NCBI GenBank assembly: GCA_964558415.1
Contig: CAZLDI010000005.1
Span: 1 to 64,000 of the forward strand
DNA: 64,000 bases
Reading direction: 5' to 3'
Source of the DNA: CAZLDI01 sp964558415
Lineage (GTDB): Bacteria; Chloroflexota; Dehalococcoidia; SM23-28-2; RBG-16-64-32
Shown: positions 17,726 to 26,050 of the stretch, piece after piece
Layout: every line of letters begins with the position of its first letter
Numbering within the stretch: position 1 is the stretch's first letter
Made by a program: the position numbers and the translations under genes
The notes under the pieces: generated by a model
What the model was told of the DNA's origin: nothing
What the model saw: only the letters and a program-made list of their open reading frames with translations
Database searches by the model: none

Positions 17726-17764
17726 CGGGCGGGATCGCCGCCTGTGTAGGGGCGCGGGTCGTTG

Positions 17765-19219
17765 CTAAGCGGGTGGCTCCATCGCCGACCTGAACTGCTC
17801 CTGCTCGGGGGCGAGTTCATAAGCCAGCCGGAACTGCTCGCTCGCTGCCTCCGCGTTCCCCCTCACTTTCAGCAACAGCCCGTAATTGTAATGCGCCTCC
17901 GGTTCGTCCGGGCGTAGCCGTAGTACCTGCCGGTAATGCTCCTCCGCGTCTGCGAGCTCGCCGCGCTTCTGCAGCAATACCGCCAGATTGTTGTGCGCCT
18001 CTGCATAGTCCGGCCACGAGGACAGCGCTTCTCTGTAATGCTTCTCTGCGCTCTCTGGCTGGGCCAGGTCCTCCAACAGGATGGCGTAGTTGTAGTGGGC
18101 CTCGGCGTAGTCAGGTCGAATACGCAACGCCTCTCGGTAGTGCTCCTCCGCCAGCTGCGGCCGGGCGAGGCCCTCAAGGAGAATCCCGTAGTTGTTATGC
18201 ACCTCCGCAGCTTCAGGGCGCAGCTGCAACGCCTCTCGGTAGTGTCCGCCGGCCAGTTCCAGTTCGCCTCGACCCTTGAGCAAGTTGGCGTACGCGTGGT
18301 GTGCGTCGACGTAGTCCGGCTTGAGTTGCAGCGCCTGTTCGAAGTGCCCGGCTGCGCCCGCCATGCTACCTCGCGATTGCAGCAAGAGGGCATAGTTGTA
18401 ATGGGCTTCGGGGTAATCCGGCCGCTGACTCAACGCCTGCTGGTAGTGCGCGGCGGCGTCTGCCAGCTCAGCACGGGCTCTCATCAGGATCGCCAGGTTA
18501 TTGTGGGCCTCGGCATAGTCGGGACGCATTCTTAGCGCCTCGCGATAGCACCCGGCCTCTTCGTCGCTGTTCTCCCGCGGCGTCCCGATCAGCGCCACGG
18601 CGCGCAGGAACCAGGATTCAGCCGTCAGCTCCGCACTCGGCCTCTGGTCAAGGGAAGCTACGTTCAGCGACGTTACACGGTACAAGAAACGCTGTGGCAG
18701 ATGGTCGCCTTTCAAGGAGTGCCTGCCCGCCTGCTCAAATTCGTACAGCGGAAGGTCGATCATTTCGATGACGTTCTCCGTGACGTAGAGGCTGTCCGGC
18801 TGCGCGGCGCCCTCGACTCGTTTCGCCAGATTGATGTGCATGCCTACCCAGCCGCCCGCGTCCTCAAGCTGCGTGCACTGTCCAAAGTGGCACCCGAGGC
18901 GAAGGGAAGGACGCTGGAGCGCTCTGGCGGACGGAACCACCTGACTGCTCGATCGCCAACTGTCAATCAATTTGAGACCGAACTGCACTGCGGCATCGGA
19001 GCTCTCGAATAGGAACAGATGCCCATCACCGGTGAAATTGGAGTGCACGCTGCCGAACTGGCCGGCGATTGATTCGGCCAGGTACTTGTATTCCGAGATG
19101 AGGACCGCCATCTGCTCCTGTGGCGTCCGAGACGAAAGCTCCGAGTGCCCCTGCAAATCGCTGAACACCACGGCGAAACGCCGGCTCCTGATTTGGCTCA
19201 ATTGCGCTGGCCCGTCCAT
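17765..19219 (-). CDS. class III nucleotide cyclase domain fused to TPR array
   Basis: A 484-residue protein. Residues about 10-185 form a class III adenylate/guanylate cyclase homology domain: first metal Asp in VFSDLQGHS, second in FTGDGHLFLF, and the transition-state Asn/Arg pair in INLAKRVEG. The remaining ~280 residues are about eight tetratricopeptide repeats with a 34-residue period (pattern HYREALRxRPDYAEAHNNLAxLL), visible in the DNA as a 102-base periodicity at about 17,830-18,560. No membrane segment. The catalytic residues look intact, so it may make cyclic nucleotide under control of protein partners bound by the TPRs; this is inference. Confidence 0.85.
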   Translation of the reverse strand: MDGPAQLSQIRSRRFAVVFSDLQGHSELSSRTPQEQMAVLISEYKYLAESIAGQFGSVHSNFTGDGHLFLFESSDAAVQFGLKLIDSWRSSSQVVPSARALQRPSLRLGCHFGQCTQLEDAGGWVGMHINLAKRVEGAAQPDSLYVTENVIEMIDLPLYEFEQAGRHSLKGDHLPQRFLYRVTSLNVASLDQRPSAELTAESWFLRAVALIGTPRENSDEEAGCYREALRMRPDYAEAHNNLAILMRARAELADAAAHYQQALSQRPDYPEAHYNYALLLQSRGSMAGAAGHFEQALQLKPDYVDAHHAYANLLKGRGELELAGGHYREALQLRPEAAEVHNNYGILLEGLARPQLAEEHYREALRIRPDYAEAHYNYAILLEDLAQPESAEKHYREALSSWPDYAEAHNNLAVLLQKRGELADAEEHYRQVLRLRPDEPEAHYNYGLLLKVRGNAEAASEQFRLAYELAPEQEQFRSAMEPPA

Positions 19220-19300
19220 CCCTCAATTCGCGGCTGCAGGCGTCATGGTATACGATTCAAGCAGGCGGCGCTGAAGCCGCGAATTTTGAAGGGGAACAGA

Positions 19301-19576
19301 ATGCCCAAGTACCTTGTAGAGCGACATCTTCCGGGCTTCACCGCGGACCAAATTGCGATCGCGGCGGGCCGTGCGAAGTCCACGACCGCGGATATGACAC
19401 GCGAAGGCACCCCCGTCCGCTACCTGCGCTCGACATTCATCCCGGGAGAAGATAAGTGCTTCTGCCTGTTCGAAGGTCCGTCTGCTGAGACCGTCCGCCA
19501 GGCCAACGTGCGCGCGGAGCTTCCGATGGAGCGCATCACAGAAGCGTTGCACATCGCCTCCGAAGACCTAGGATAG
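19301..19576 (+). CDS. DUF4242 domain protein
   Basis: A 91-residue protein with the DUF4242 pattern: MPKYLVERHLPGFTADQI at the start, VRYLRSTFIPGEDKCFCLFEG in the middle and a C-terminal helix. These small ferredoxin-like-fold proteins are common in actinobacteria and Chloroflexi; one branch has been named nickel-binding, but the metal role is not general. The ribosome site is GGGGA. Confidence 0.85.
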   Translation: MPKYLVERHLPGFTADQIAIAAGRAKSTTADMTREGTPVRYLRSTFIPGEDKCFCLFEGPSAETVRQANVRAELPMERITEALHIASEDLG

Positions 19577-19715
19577 GCTCCCAAATCCACCCCCAACGGG
19601 CGAATGGTCGACCAGGGCGGTCGCACGCCCTCAAAGGGGCGCCGGGATGGGGCATTCAAACGATGGTTGATAGATCGCGAGTGGGCGAGCCTTCCCGCTG
19701 ATAAGATAGATCATC

Positions 19716-19806
19716 GGAGGGGTGCCGGAGTGGTTGATCGGGGCGGTCTCGAAAACCGTTGTACGCCTTTGGTGTACCGTGGGTTCGAATCCCACCCCCT
19801 CCGCCA
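19716..19806 (+). tRNA. tRNA-Ser(CGA)
   Basis: A 91-base class II tRNA with an encoded CCA. The acceptor arms are GGAGGGG (19716-19722) and CCCCTCC (19796-19802), with discriminator G. The anticodon loop CTCGAAA carries CGA at 19750-19752, there is a long variable arm (GTACGCC...GGTGTAC), and the T arm has TTCGAAT. The anticodon reads UCG codons. Confidence 0.95.
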
Positions 19807-19855
19807 GCCGGATCAAGAACCGGGACCCGTTCAGTTCCGGACTATGCGTCTCCGC

Positions 19856-19943
19856 GGAGGGGTGCCAGAGTGGACGATTGGGCACGCCTGGAGAGCGTGT
19901 GTACCTCCGGGTACCGTGGGTTCGAATCCCACCCCCTCCGCCA
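19856..19943 (+). tRNA. tRNA-Ser(GGA)
   Basis: An 88-base class II tRNA with encoded CCA. The acceptor is identical to the neighbouring tRNA-Ser (GGAGGGG/CCCCTCC). The anticodon stem is CACGC/GCGTG with loop CTGGAGA, anticodon GGA at 19890-19892, reading UCC and UCU. It has a long variable arm. The last 33 bases match the upstream tRNA-Ser exactly. Confidence 0.95.
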
Positions 19944-19979
19944 GCACAGTCTTGGGCTGCGACAAATCGGAGGCGCACG

Positions 19980-20930
19980 TTACAACAGCTTCTCTTGCCC
20001 TTGGCCCCCTTCGCTCTCCCGACCCGCTCCCATCATCTCCGCGATCTGCCGCGCGTTCGTCACACCCTTGTCCCCGTGGCAGTTGTTGAACAGCACGTGC
20101 ACCTCCCGCGAGGCTTCCGCGAGCCGACGCACTCGCGGCACGATCTCGTCCTCTAGCTCGCTGCCGTCGTACAGGTAGTCGAAGCGCTCCGCGGGGCCGA
20201 TCCCCTTCCGCGCCCATGTCTCCGCGTTGCGACCGTGCAGGCGCAGCATCGCGATCGCCTCGCTCGTCGCCTCGACGACCGGTGGCACGCTGTTCTTGAA
20301 CCCTTGGGGCTCGTCCACGCACACGTAGGGGATCGCATTGTCTGCCAGGAAGCGCAGCGTGCGCTCCTGCTTCGCTTCGTCCTCCATCCAGAGCGCGTTG
20401 CGGAACTCCACCGCCATTTCATACTGCCCCAGTCGCATCTTCGCATCCAGGATGGTCTCGCGGCTCTGGCTTCCCGGCATGAACCACGGCGGGAACTGGA
20501 ACAACACCACGCCCAGCTTGCCCGCGCTGTCCAGCGGCAGCAGCGCGCTGTTGAAGCGCTGCCACACTTCGTCCACCATCTCCGCCGGCAGGTCCCGTTC
20601 GTACACCGCACGCTTCGACGCCAGCTCCGGCGGTAGCGCTTCCCGCAGGTCCTTCGGCAGCGAGCGCACCTCCGCGCCGTGCTGCGTGAACAGCGCGTAC
20701 GCCTTGATGTCGAAGGTGAACCCCGGCGGTGTGCGCTCGACCCAGAGCTCGGCGTTTCGTTCCGCCGGCAGGCCATAGTAGGTGCTGTCCACCTCCACGA
20801 TCGGGAACTGCTCCGCGTAGAGGCGCAGCCGCTCCTCCGCGCTCTTCGCCTCGCGCGGGTACCACCCGCTCTCCACGAGCGTCTTGTCCGCCCAGGAGCA
20901 GGTGCCGACGAGTATGCGCGACTCTTCCAC
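19980..20930 (-). CDS. DUF72 (YecE-like) protein
   Basis: A 316-residue protein of the DUF72/YecE family with a TIM-barrel-like fold of unknown activity. Family landmarks are VGTCSWADKTLV at the start, VEVDSTYYGLP near residue 45-55, PPGFTFDIKAYALFTQHG, and a middle LGVVLFQFPPWF. The central insertion and EFRNALW also fit. It runs tail-to-tail toward the tRNA-Ser genes, and its start faces a long repeat-like non-coding block. Confidence 0.9.
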   Translation of the reverse strand: MEESRILVGTCSWADKTLVESGWYPREAKSAEERLRLYAEQFPIVEVDSTYYGLPAERNAELWVERTPPGFTFDIKAYALFTQHGAEVRSLPKDLREALPPELASKRAVYERDLPAEMVDEVWQRFNSALLPLDSAGKLGVVLFQFPPWFMPGSQSRETILDAKMRLGQYEMAVEFRNALWMEDEAKQERTLRFLADNAIPYVCVDEPQGFKNSVPPVVEATSEAIAMLRLHGRNAETWARKGIGPAERFDYLYDGSELEDEIVPRVRRLAEASREVHVLFNNCHGDKGVTNARQIAEMMGAGRESEGGQGQEKLL

Positions 20931-21340
20931 GCCGAGATTATCGCATGTGAAATGGGTATTTCTTCTGATGCCAGCCCTCCGGGCGGATGCGATTCTGTGA
21001 CTGAGGGACGGCGGATTTCGAGGTAAGCCCGCATCCGCTGCCGCTCAGGGCTCCGCCTGCCGCCGCAGCAGCGGGGCCGCACCCCTTCCCCCGGCCTTCC
21101 GGCAGGAGTCGACTCCGGAAGGCCGGGGTCGCTTCGTTCGCACCGCGAGGACCGTTGTCATCCCGACCGCAGTGGAGGGATCTGTCCCGGAACCGCGTTC
21201 GGCCGCTCCAGAAACCGCCGGGACCCTGCCCTCCGCTGTGAATGCCCGCCATGCCCGTTCCTCCTTCCTTCTTCCTCCTTTCTTCTTTCCCACCCCCTTG
21301 CTACACTGAATGAACCAGAAACGAAGGAGACCTGACGCCC
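20931..21340. repeat. non-coding block with large palindrome and interspersed-repeat-like motif
   Basis: This 410-base region between divergent genes has no credible gene. It contains a 14-base perfect inverted repeat at 21090-21129 and, at 21158-21185, a stretch resembling the TCATCCCGA...GGAGGGATCT class of short interspersed sequences seen in many bacterial genomes. A pyrimidine-rich run (TTCCTTCTTCCTCC-like, about 21,260-21,290) precedes the luciferase-like gene. Likely a composite of decayed repeats; only a comparison with the rest of the genome would show copy number. Confidence 0.45.
21090..21129. repeat. perfect 14-bp hairpin
   Basis: The arms CCCCGGCCTTCCGG (21090-21103) and CCGGAAGGCCGGGG (21116-21129) enclose 12 bases that include the palindrome AGTCGACT. 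Because it sits between two start codons, it is not a normal terminator; a REP-like repeat unit is more likely. Confidence 0.6.
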
Positions 21341-22627
21341 ATGACCCCTGAACGAATGGAATTCGGCATCTTCATGGCGCCCTTCCACCGCGCCGGCGAT
21401 AACCCCACCTACGCGCTCCAGCGCGACCTCGAACTGATCTCCTGGCTCGACCAGGTCGGCTATGACGAGGCCTGGATCGGTGAGCATCACTCCGCCGGCT
21501 GGGAAACGATCGCCAGCCCGGAGGTGTTCATCGCCGCCGCCGGAGAGCGCACGCAGCGCATCCGGCTGGGCACCGGCGTCGTCAGCGTCCCCTACCACCA
21601 CCCCTTCCACGTCGCCGACCGTATCATCCTCGTCGATCACCTGACCCGCGGCCGAGCGATGCTGGGCGTTGGGCCGGGCGCGCTGCCCAGCGACGCCCAC
21701 ATGCTGGGCCTTGAGCCCACTCGCCAGCGCGAGATGATGGACGAGGGGCTCGGCATGATCCTCCGCCTGATGACCGAGGATGAGCCGATCACTTACGAGA
21801 GCGACTGGTTCACACTGCGCGAAGCCCAGCTCCAGCTCAAGCCCTACCAGCGCCCCACGATGCCGATCGCCGTCGCCTCCACGCTCAGCCCCGCCGGCAT
21901 GACCGCCGCCGGCAAGCACGGCGCGGGCGTCCTCTCCGTCGCCTCTTATGCGCCTGACGGGTTGATGAACCTCCGGACGCAGTGGCAGTTCTGCGAGGAC
22001 GCCGCCGACAAGGCCGGCCGTCCCGCGCCCGACCGGCACGACTGGCGCGTCGTCATGCCCTTTCACCTCGCCGACTCCCGCGAAGAAGCGATCCGCGACA
22101 TCGAGGAGGGAGTCCTCGCCTGGAACAACGATTACTACGTCGGCATCATGGGCGCGCCGATGCGTGAGCCCGCCGACAACGGCCGTCAGATGGCCGAGCG
22201 CCTGATCGAATACGGCGCCTTCATCGGCACCCCGGACGACGCCATCGCCGGCATCCAGCGCCTCCTCGACGCCTCAGGCGGCTTCGGCTGCCTCCTCGGC
22301 CTCGCCCACGACTGGGCCGACCGCGAGAAGACGCTCCACAGCTTCGAGCTGATGGCCCGCTACGTGATGCCCCGCTTCCAGGACACCCTCACCTGGATCG
22401 ACCGCTCGGCCGATTGGACCCGCGCCAACAAGGACCGCCTGATGGCCGGCGCCAAGGCCGCCGTCTTCAAGGCCGTCGCCGACGCCGGCGCCACCGGCGA
22501 GCTCGCCAAGACCATCCAGGCTGCCGCCGCGGCAGGTGGAGGGAACGTGTCCCTGCAACCCGGCGGCACGTCGGTTGGGCAAGCCCCGGACGGCAAGAAG
22601 GAGGAGGCGGGTACACCGGGGGCGTAG
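21341..22627 (+). CDS. luciferase-like flavin-dependent monooxygenase
   Basis: A 428-residue member of the LLM class of FMN/F420-dependent oxidoreductases with a TIM barrel. Family features are EFGIFMAPFHRAGDNPTYAL at the start, DEAWIGEHH at about 45-53, RIRLGTGVVSVPYHHPFHVA, and GRAMLGVGPGALPSDA. These resemble limonene- or alkanal-monooxygenase-like proteins, so it probably oxidises a small hydrophobic or ketone substrate. The last ~70 residues are helical and Gly/Ala-rich and extend beyond the catalytic barrel. AAGGAG precedes the start by a normal distance. Confidence 0.9.
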   Translation: MTPERMEFGIFMAPFHRAGDNPTYALQRDLELISWLDQVGYDEAWIGEHHSAGWETIASPEVFIAAAGERTQRIRLGTGVVSVPYHHPFHVADRIILVDHLTRGRAMLGVGPGALPSDAHMLGLEPTRQREMMDEGLGMILRLMTEDEPITYESDWFTLREAQLQLKPYQRPTMPIAVASTLSPAGMTAAGKHGAGVLSVASYAPDGLMNLRTQWQFCEDAADKAGRPAPDRHDWRVVMPFHLADSREEAIRDIEEGVLAWNNDYYVGIMGAPMREPADNGRQMAERLIEYGAFIGTPDDAIAGIQRLLDASGGFGCLLGLAHDWADREKTLHSFELMARYVMPRFQDTLTWIDRSADWTRANKDRLMAGAKAAVFKAVADAGATGELAKTIQAAAAAGGGNVSLQPGGTSVGQAPDGKKEEAGTPGA

Positions 22628-22677
22628 GCGAAGTCGTCTATCCCATCCGCCCCAGAGAGGCCAATACGCCCCTTCCC

Positions 22678-22706
22678 GCTCGTCGTGAGGTTCTCGTAGG
22701 ACGAGC
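22678..22706. terminator. possible bidirectional hairpin between convergent genes
   Basis: GCTCGTC (22678-22684) and GACGAGC (22700-22706) can pair across a 15-base loop. It lies between the stop codons of the luciferase-like and GNAT genes, but neither side has a U-tract, so termination is only suggested by position. Confidence 0.3.
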
Positions 22707-22750
22707 GAAACCATCGCCTCGCGCGCCGCTGCGTGCGTTCGGCACTCCCC

Positions 22751-23230
22751 CTACCCAATCTCCGTCCGGAAGTAGTACTCCACGCTCTTGCTGGCGTCGT
22801 GCAGCTCTCGCGTCTCCGGGCCGCGCGTGTAACCCCGGCGGGCGTACAGGCGGTGCGCCTCCTTGAAGCGGGTATCGCTCCACAGCTCCACCACCTTCGC
22901 GCCACCGCGCCGCCCTTCCTCCTCCACTAGCTCGCACAGGCGGGCCGCCAGCCCCAGACGGCGCGCCTCCTTCGCGACGTACAACTTCTTTAGCTCGATC
23001 GCGGCCGGGTCGTCCGTCGCGACGAAGCCAACTGATCCGTTGATGCGCCCGTCGTTCTCCGCGACCCAGAAGCGACCGCCCTTGCGCGCGTGGTACGTCG
23101 CGATGCTGTACAGCTCCGGCGCCTCGTCGTCCACGTTCAACACGCAGCCGGGATACTCCGCGTAGCAGTTCGCAATCAGGTCGATGAGCTGCGGGCCGTC
23201 CTCGTCCCGGGCGTCGCGGATCGGCGTCAC
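22751..23230 (-). CDS. GNAT family N-acetyltransferase
   Basis: A 159-residue GNAT-fold acyl-CoA transferase. It begins VTPIRDARDEDGPQLIDLI, has the acetyl-CoA-binding region LKKLYVAKEARRLGLAARL (variant of the R/Q-x-x-G-x-G/A motif), and ends with ARRGYTRGPETRELHD. The GTG at 23230 overlaps the M20 hydrolase stop (GTGA). Open reading frame continues upstream of this start but as a shadow of the M20 gene. The substrate is unknown; translational coupling suggests it acts with the hydrolase. Confidence 0.87.
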   Translation of the reverse strand: MTPIRDARDEDGPQLIDLIANCYAEYPGCVLNVDDEAPELYSIATYHARKGGRFWVAENDGRINGSVGFVATDDPAAIELKKLYVAKEARRLGLAARLCELVEEEGRRGGAKVVELWSDTRFKEAHRLYARRGYTRGPETRELHDASKSVEYYFRTEIG

Positions 23231-24387
23231 AGCCGCGTCCCGGAGAACTCCTTCTGCGCGCGTTCCAGCAGTTCCACCTCGTTCACCACGTCCACGCCGG
23301 TCATCGCCAGCGCCTGCGCGGTCTGGAGCATCGCCTCGTGCGCGGCGTCCGTGGCCGACACCTGCGTGAACCCGTTCGTGTGGTTCAGCGCCAGCACGCC
23401 GATGCTGAACGTCGGATGGATCGATGGCACCGCCCAGCTCACGTTGCCCATATCCGTGCTCCCGGTCGAGTCCACGGGGATGCCGAGGAACTTGCGCCCC
23501 AGCGATTCCGCGTTCGCTTTGTAGGCCGACGCCAGCGATGGGTTGCTGTTCATCGGCAGGTACGGGTACGCTGCCCACTCGACTTCCACCTTCGCGCCGC
23601 TAGCCTGCTCGCCGGCCGCGAAGCAGCGCTGCACGCGCGACTTCAGGTCGGCCAGGTACGCCGGTTGCAGCGCCCGCACCAGGAACGTCCCTTCGGCGCG
23701 ATCCGGCACGACGTTCGGCGCGGCGCCGCCGTAGGTGATGATCCCGTGCACCCGCGCATCTCGCCGCATGTGCTGACGGAGTTGCGCCATCGCCTGATAC
23801 GCGGTCACCAGCCCGTCCAGCGCGTTCACGCCCGTCTCCGGCGCGACCGAGGCGTGGGCGGCCTGCCCGCGGTACGTCACGTGGCACTGTTCCACCCCGT
23901 ACATCGGCGGGTCGGCGATGTCGAACGGCGCCGGGTGCGCCATCATCGCCACGTCGACGCCTTCGAACGCGCCGCGCTCCAGCATGATCGCCTTGCCGCC
24001 GATATCCTCCTCCGCAGGCGAGCCCAGCACGACCAGCGTCACCTTGTCCGGCGTCACCGCCGCCTTCAGCCCCAGCGCGCCGCCCAGCCCCGCGGTCGCA
24101 ATCAGGTTGTGCCCGCAGGCGTGTCCGATCTCCGGCAGCGCGTCGTACTCGCAAAGGTAGGCGATCGTCACAGGCCCTTCTCCCCAGCGTGCCCGAAACG
24201 CGGTCTCCATCCCGAACGCGCCGCGTTCTACCGCGAACCCGCGCGCCTCCAGCCTGTCCGCGAGGAGCTTGCTCGCCCGGGTCTCCTTCATCGCCAGCTC
24301 CGGGTTCGCGTGGATGTCCAGGCTTATCTCGATCAGTTCCTCGCGCGCGGCCGTTACGCCGGCTACTGCCTGTTCCTTTTGTGTCAT
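23227..24387 (-). CDS. M20 family amidohydrolase (PM20D2/AbgB-like)
   Basis: A 386-residue metallopeptidase-like amidohydrolase. Metal and catalytic residues are in GHACGHNL, GSPAEEDIGGKA and MMAHPAP, with a dimerisation lid domain at about 180-290. The HACGHN form and overall length match the M20D group that includes AbgB and PM20D2, acting on N-acyl or dipeptide substrates. The ATG at 24387 is chosen because homology begins soon after it; the open frame upstream is not conserved-looking. It lies in a minus-strand operon with a cyclase-family hydrolase upstream and a GNAT downstream. Confidence 0.92.
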   Translation of the reverse strand: MTQKEQAVAGVTAAREELIEISLDIHANPELAMKETRASKLLADRLEARGFAVERGAFGMETAFRARWGEGPVTIAYLCEYDALPEIGHACGHNLIATAGLGGALGLKAAVTPDKVTLVVLGSPAEEDIGGKAIMLERGAFEGVDVAMMAHPAPFDIADPPMYGVEQCHVTYRGQAAHASVAPETGVNALDGLVTAYQAMAQLRQHMRRDARVHGIITYGGAAPNVVPDRAEGTFLVRALQPAYLADLKSRVQRCFAAGEQASGAKVEVEWAAYPYLPMNSNPSLASAYKANAESLGRKFLGIPVDSTGSTDMGNVSWAVPSIHPTFSIGVLALNHTNGFTQVSATDAAHEAMLQTAQALAMTGVDVVNEVELLERAQKEFSGTRL

Positions 24388-24443
24388 TCTGAGCCTTCCT
24401 TGCTGAGACAGACCGTGGGCTAGACAGATAATCCCGGTGTCCC

Positions 24444-25415
24444 TTACTTGATCGCCAGCGCATTGGGCGGCGAGCCCACGCCTCCCGGCACGTTCAGCGG
24501 TGCGGAGGTAAGTAAGAACTCGTACACCCCGTCGGTCGCGCAGTCCGCCGCCAGGTCCTCCAGCCACCACATCTCGCCGATCGGCATGCCGAAGTGCGGG
24601 ATCAGCCGGAAGTGCAGGAAGCCCGTTTCCGGGGTCGCCGGAAAGACCTCGAGCGCGGGGTTGTCCGCGGCGATGGCGGCAATATGGAGGTTCCAGAGAT
24701 ACTCAGCCATTTCGTCGGCCGGGCCGATGCCGGGCGTGTGAAGATCGGTCATCGAGTCGACGGCCATCGCCTTCTTCTGCTGGGGCGTCGCCTCCTCCAA
24801 ATACCAGCGCAGCCAGCCCGTTCGCAGCACCAGGATGTCTCCTGTCCGGACCGTCACGCCCTGAGCCCTTGCGCAGGCCTCCAGCGTTTCTTTCGAAATC
24901 GTCATCGAGACAGCACAGTTCAGCGGCGTTCCCTGTGATTCGAGGTGGCGTCCCACGTCCAGCAGCACGCCGCGCCCGGCGATGCCCTTGCGGGCGAAGT
25001 GCTCGATCCCTAACCTACCCTTCCCGCTGACGATCTCGTCGTCAGGAACGCCGCCGTAGAAGCCATCGCGGGGATGGCGGATGTGGCGCAGGCCGTCCCA
25101 CTGGCTTGCCGCCTGGGGGTAGAAGTTGTCCAGGTAGTCGTCTCGCGCCACACCACCGCCGAGGTCGATGATCGTATGCCTCGGGGCTTCGCGGCCGAAG
25201 AGAGGTGGGTTGGGCTCGTCGATGCGCAGGTTAAGCGCGAAGACCGCCCCCTTGCGCGCCAACTTCGCCGCGGTCGCGACTCGCTCGGGCGTCAGCAGGT
25301 TTAGCGTCCCGAGCTGGTCGTCGTCACCGAAGAGCCCCCACGCGGAGCCTTCCGGCGCTCCGGCCTTCACCGGCAGTTGGGCATATGAGGGGAGGTTCGC
25401 TGGATCGAAGGGCAT
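24444..25415 (-). CDS. cyclase-family hydrolase (kynurenine formamidase superfamily)
   Basis: A 323-residue member of the cyclase/formamidase family (PF04199 type). It shows the ASQWDGLRHIRHP segment where metal ligands of this branch occur, RGVLLDVGRHL, GDILVLRTGW and a C-terminal HFRLIPHFGMPIGEMWWLEDLA. This longer branch with QWDGL is common in soil bacteria and of unknown substrate. AAGGAGG precedes the ATG at 25415 at a short spacing; a GTG at 25418 is less likely. The ATG overlaps the preceding stop (TGATG). Confidence 0.88.
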   Translation of the reverse strand: MPFDPANLPSYAQLPVKAGAPEGSAWGLFGDDDQLGTLNLLTPERVATAAKLARKGAVFALNLRIDEPNPPLFGREAPRHTIIDLGGGVARDDYLDNFYPQAASQWDGLRHIRHPRDGFYGGVPDDEIVSGKGRLGIEHFARKGIAGRGVLLDVGRHLESQGTPLNCAVSMTISKETLEACARAQGVTVRTGDILVLRTGWLRWYLEEATPQQKKAMAVDSMTDLHTPGIGPADEMAEYLWNLHIAAIAADNPALEVFPATPETGFLHFRLIPHFGMPIGEMWWLEDLAADCATDGVYEFLLTSAPLNVPGGVGSPPNALAIK

Positions 25416-26050
25416 CACGCCTCCTTGAACATCAATGTCGCGATCTCGTTGGTCCGTAGCGTTAGTTCTACTTGGCCGTCTCGTTCCACTGCGTGGTTGG
25501 GCTCTTCTTCGTTCAGATTCGTGCGCTCCACTCTCCCGTGCGGCGCGTGCAGCCGTACCTTGCCGGTGGCCGGCTCCGAGGCGATATTGTACACCCGCGC
25601 GACCACGCCATCGCCGTCTTCCGCGGGCTTCAGCGTCGACAGGATGACCTCTGGCGGCTCGATCGCGAGGACCGACCCGCTCGGCGGCAGCGTCCCGTCG
25701 CCACCCGAAACCCGAACCGCTCGCAACGGCCGGACGAAGTTGTGCGCCTGCCAGTACGCCTTCTCCCAGCCTCCCCGGTGCGGGATTAGCGAGTACTGGA
25801 ACTTCCAGCGCCCCTGCAGCTGCGCCCCGGGCGTGTGCAGGTAGTCGTCCAGTGGCACGGTCTGCCCGTCCAACACGAAGTGCTTATATTCGGGGTCGCG
25901 CTCCAGCAGCGCGTCCATCATGCGCACCAGCCGCGCCCGGAAGGCCTCGAACGGCAGATACCACTCGCGGTCCCAGTGCGTGTGGGAGACGACGACGAAG
26001 GTGCGGGGTTTGTGCAGTGCTGCGCCCGTCGAGTCGAAGGCGCTAGACAT
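25415..26050 (-). CDS. internally deleted GH38 alpha-mannosidase remnant
   Basis: A 211-residue in-frame fusion of the two ends of an alpha-mannosidase-like gene. Residues 1-54 match the N-terminus, with the zinc-binding THWDREW and the LDGQ..PLDDYL segment. From about residue 55 (HTPGAQLQGRWKFQYSLIPH) it matches the far C-terminal beta-domain of the same family (GGW, then PPEVILSTLKPAEDGDG). Full-length enzymes have about 800-1,050 residues, so some 600-850 residues including the nucleophile Asp are missing. It keeps a good frame and an ATG overlapping the DUF695 stop. It cannot be a normal mannosidase. Confidence 0.75.
   Translation of the reverse strand: MSSAFDSTGAALHKPRTFVVVSHTHWDREWYLPFEAFRARLVRMMDALLERDPEYKHFVLDGQTVPLDDYLHTPGAQLQGRWKFQYSLIPHRGGWEKAYWQAHNFVRPLRAVRVSGGDGTLPPSGSVLAIEPPEVILSTLKPAEDGDGVVARVYNIASEPATGKVRLHAPHGRVERTNLNEEEPNHAVERDGQVELTLRTNEIATLMFKEA

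Noticed and set aside
17830..18560. Regular ~102-base DNA repeats that could be mistaken for a CRISPR-like array
   Set aside because: The period is 34 codons and the translated minus strand gives TPR motifs throughout; there are no spacers.
19716..19943. tRNA-Ser pair as an integration (att) site
   Set aside because: No integrase or displaced tRNA 3' end is found in the next 40 kb, and the shared 3' end belongs to the two intact tRNA genes.
19604..20178. Open frames on the + strand across the tRNA genes
   Set aside because: They translate the tRNA-Ser genes and the antisense of the DUF72 gene; repeated segments in them are tRNA sequence.
23231..23578. Open frame continuing upstream of the GNAT gene's GTG
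   Set aside because: It overlaps the M20 gene in another frame and has no GNAT homology; the GTGA overlap marks the true start.
23341..24423. Long + strand frame opposite the M20 gene
   Set aside because: No start signal or family match; shadow of the M20 gene.
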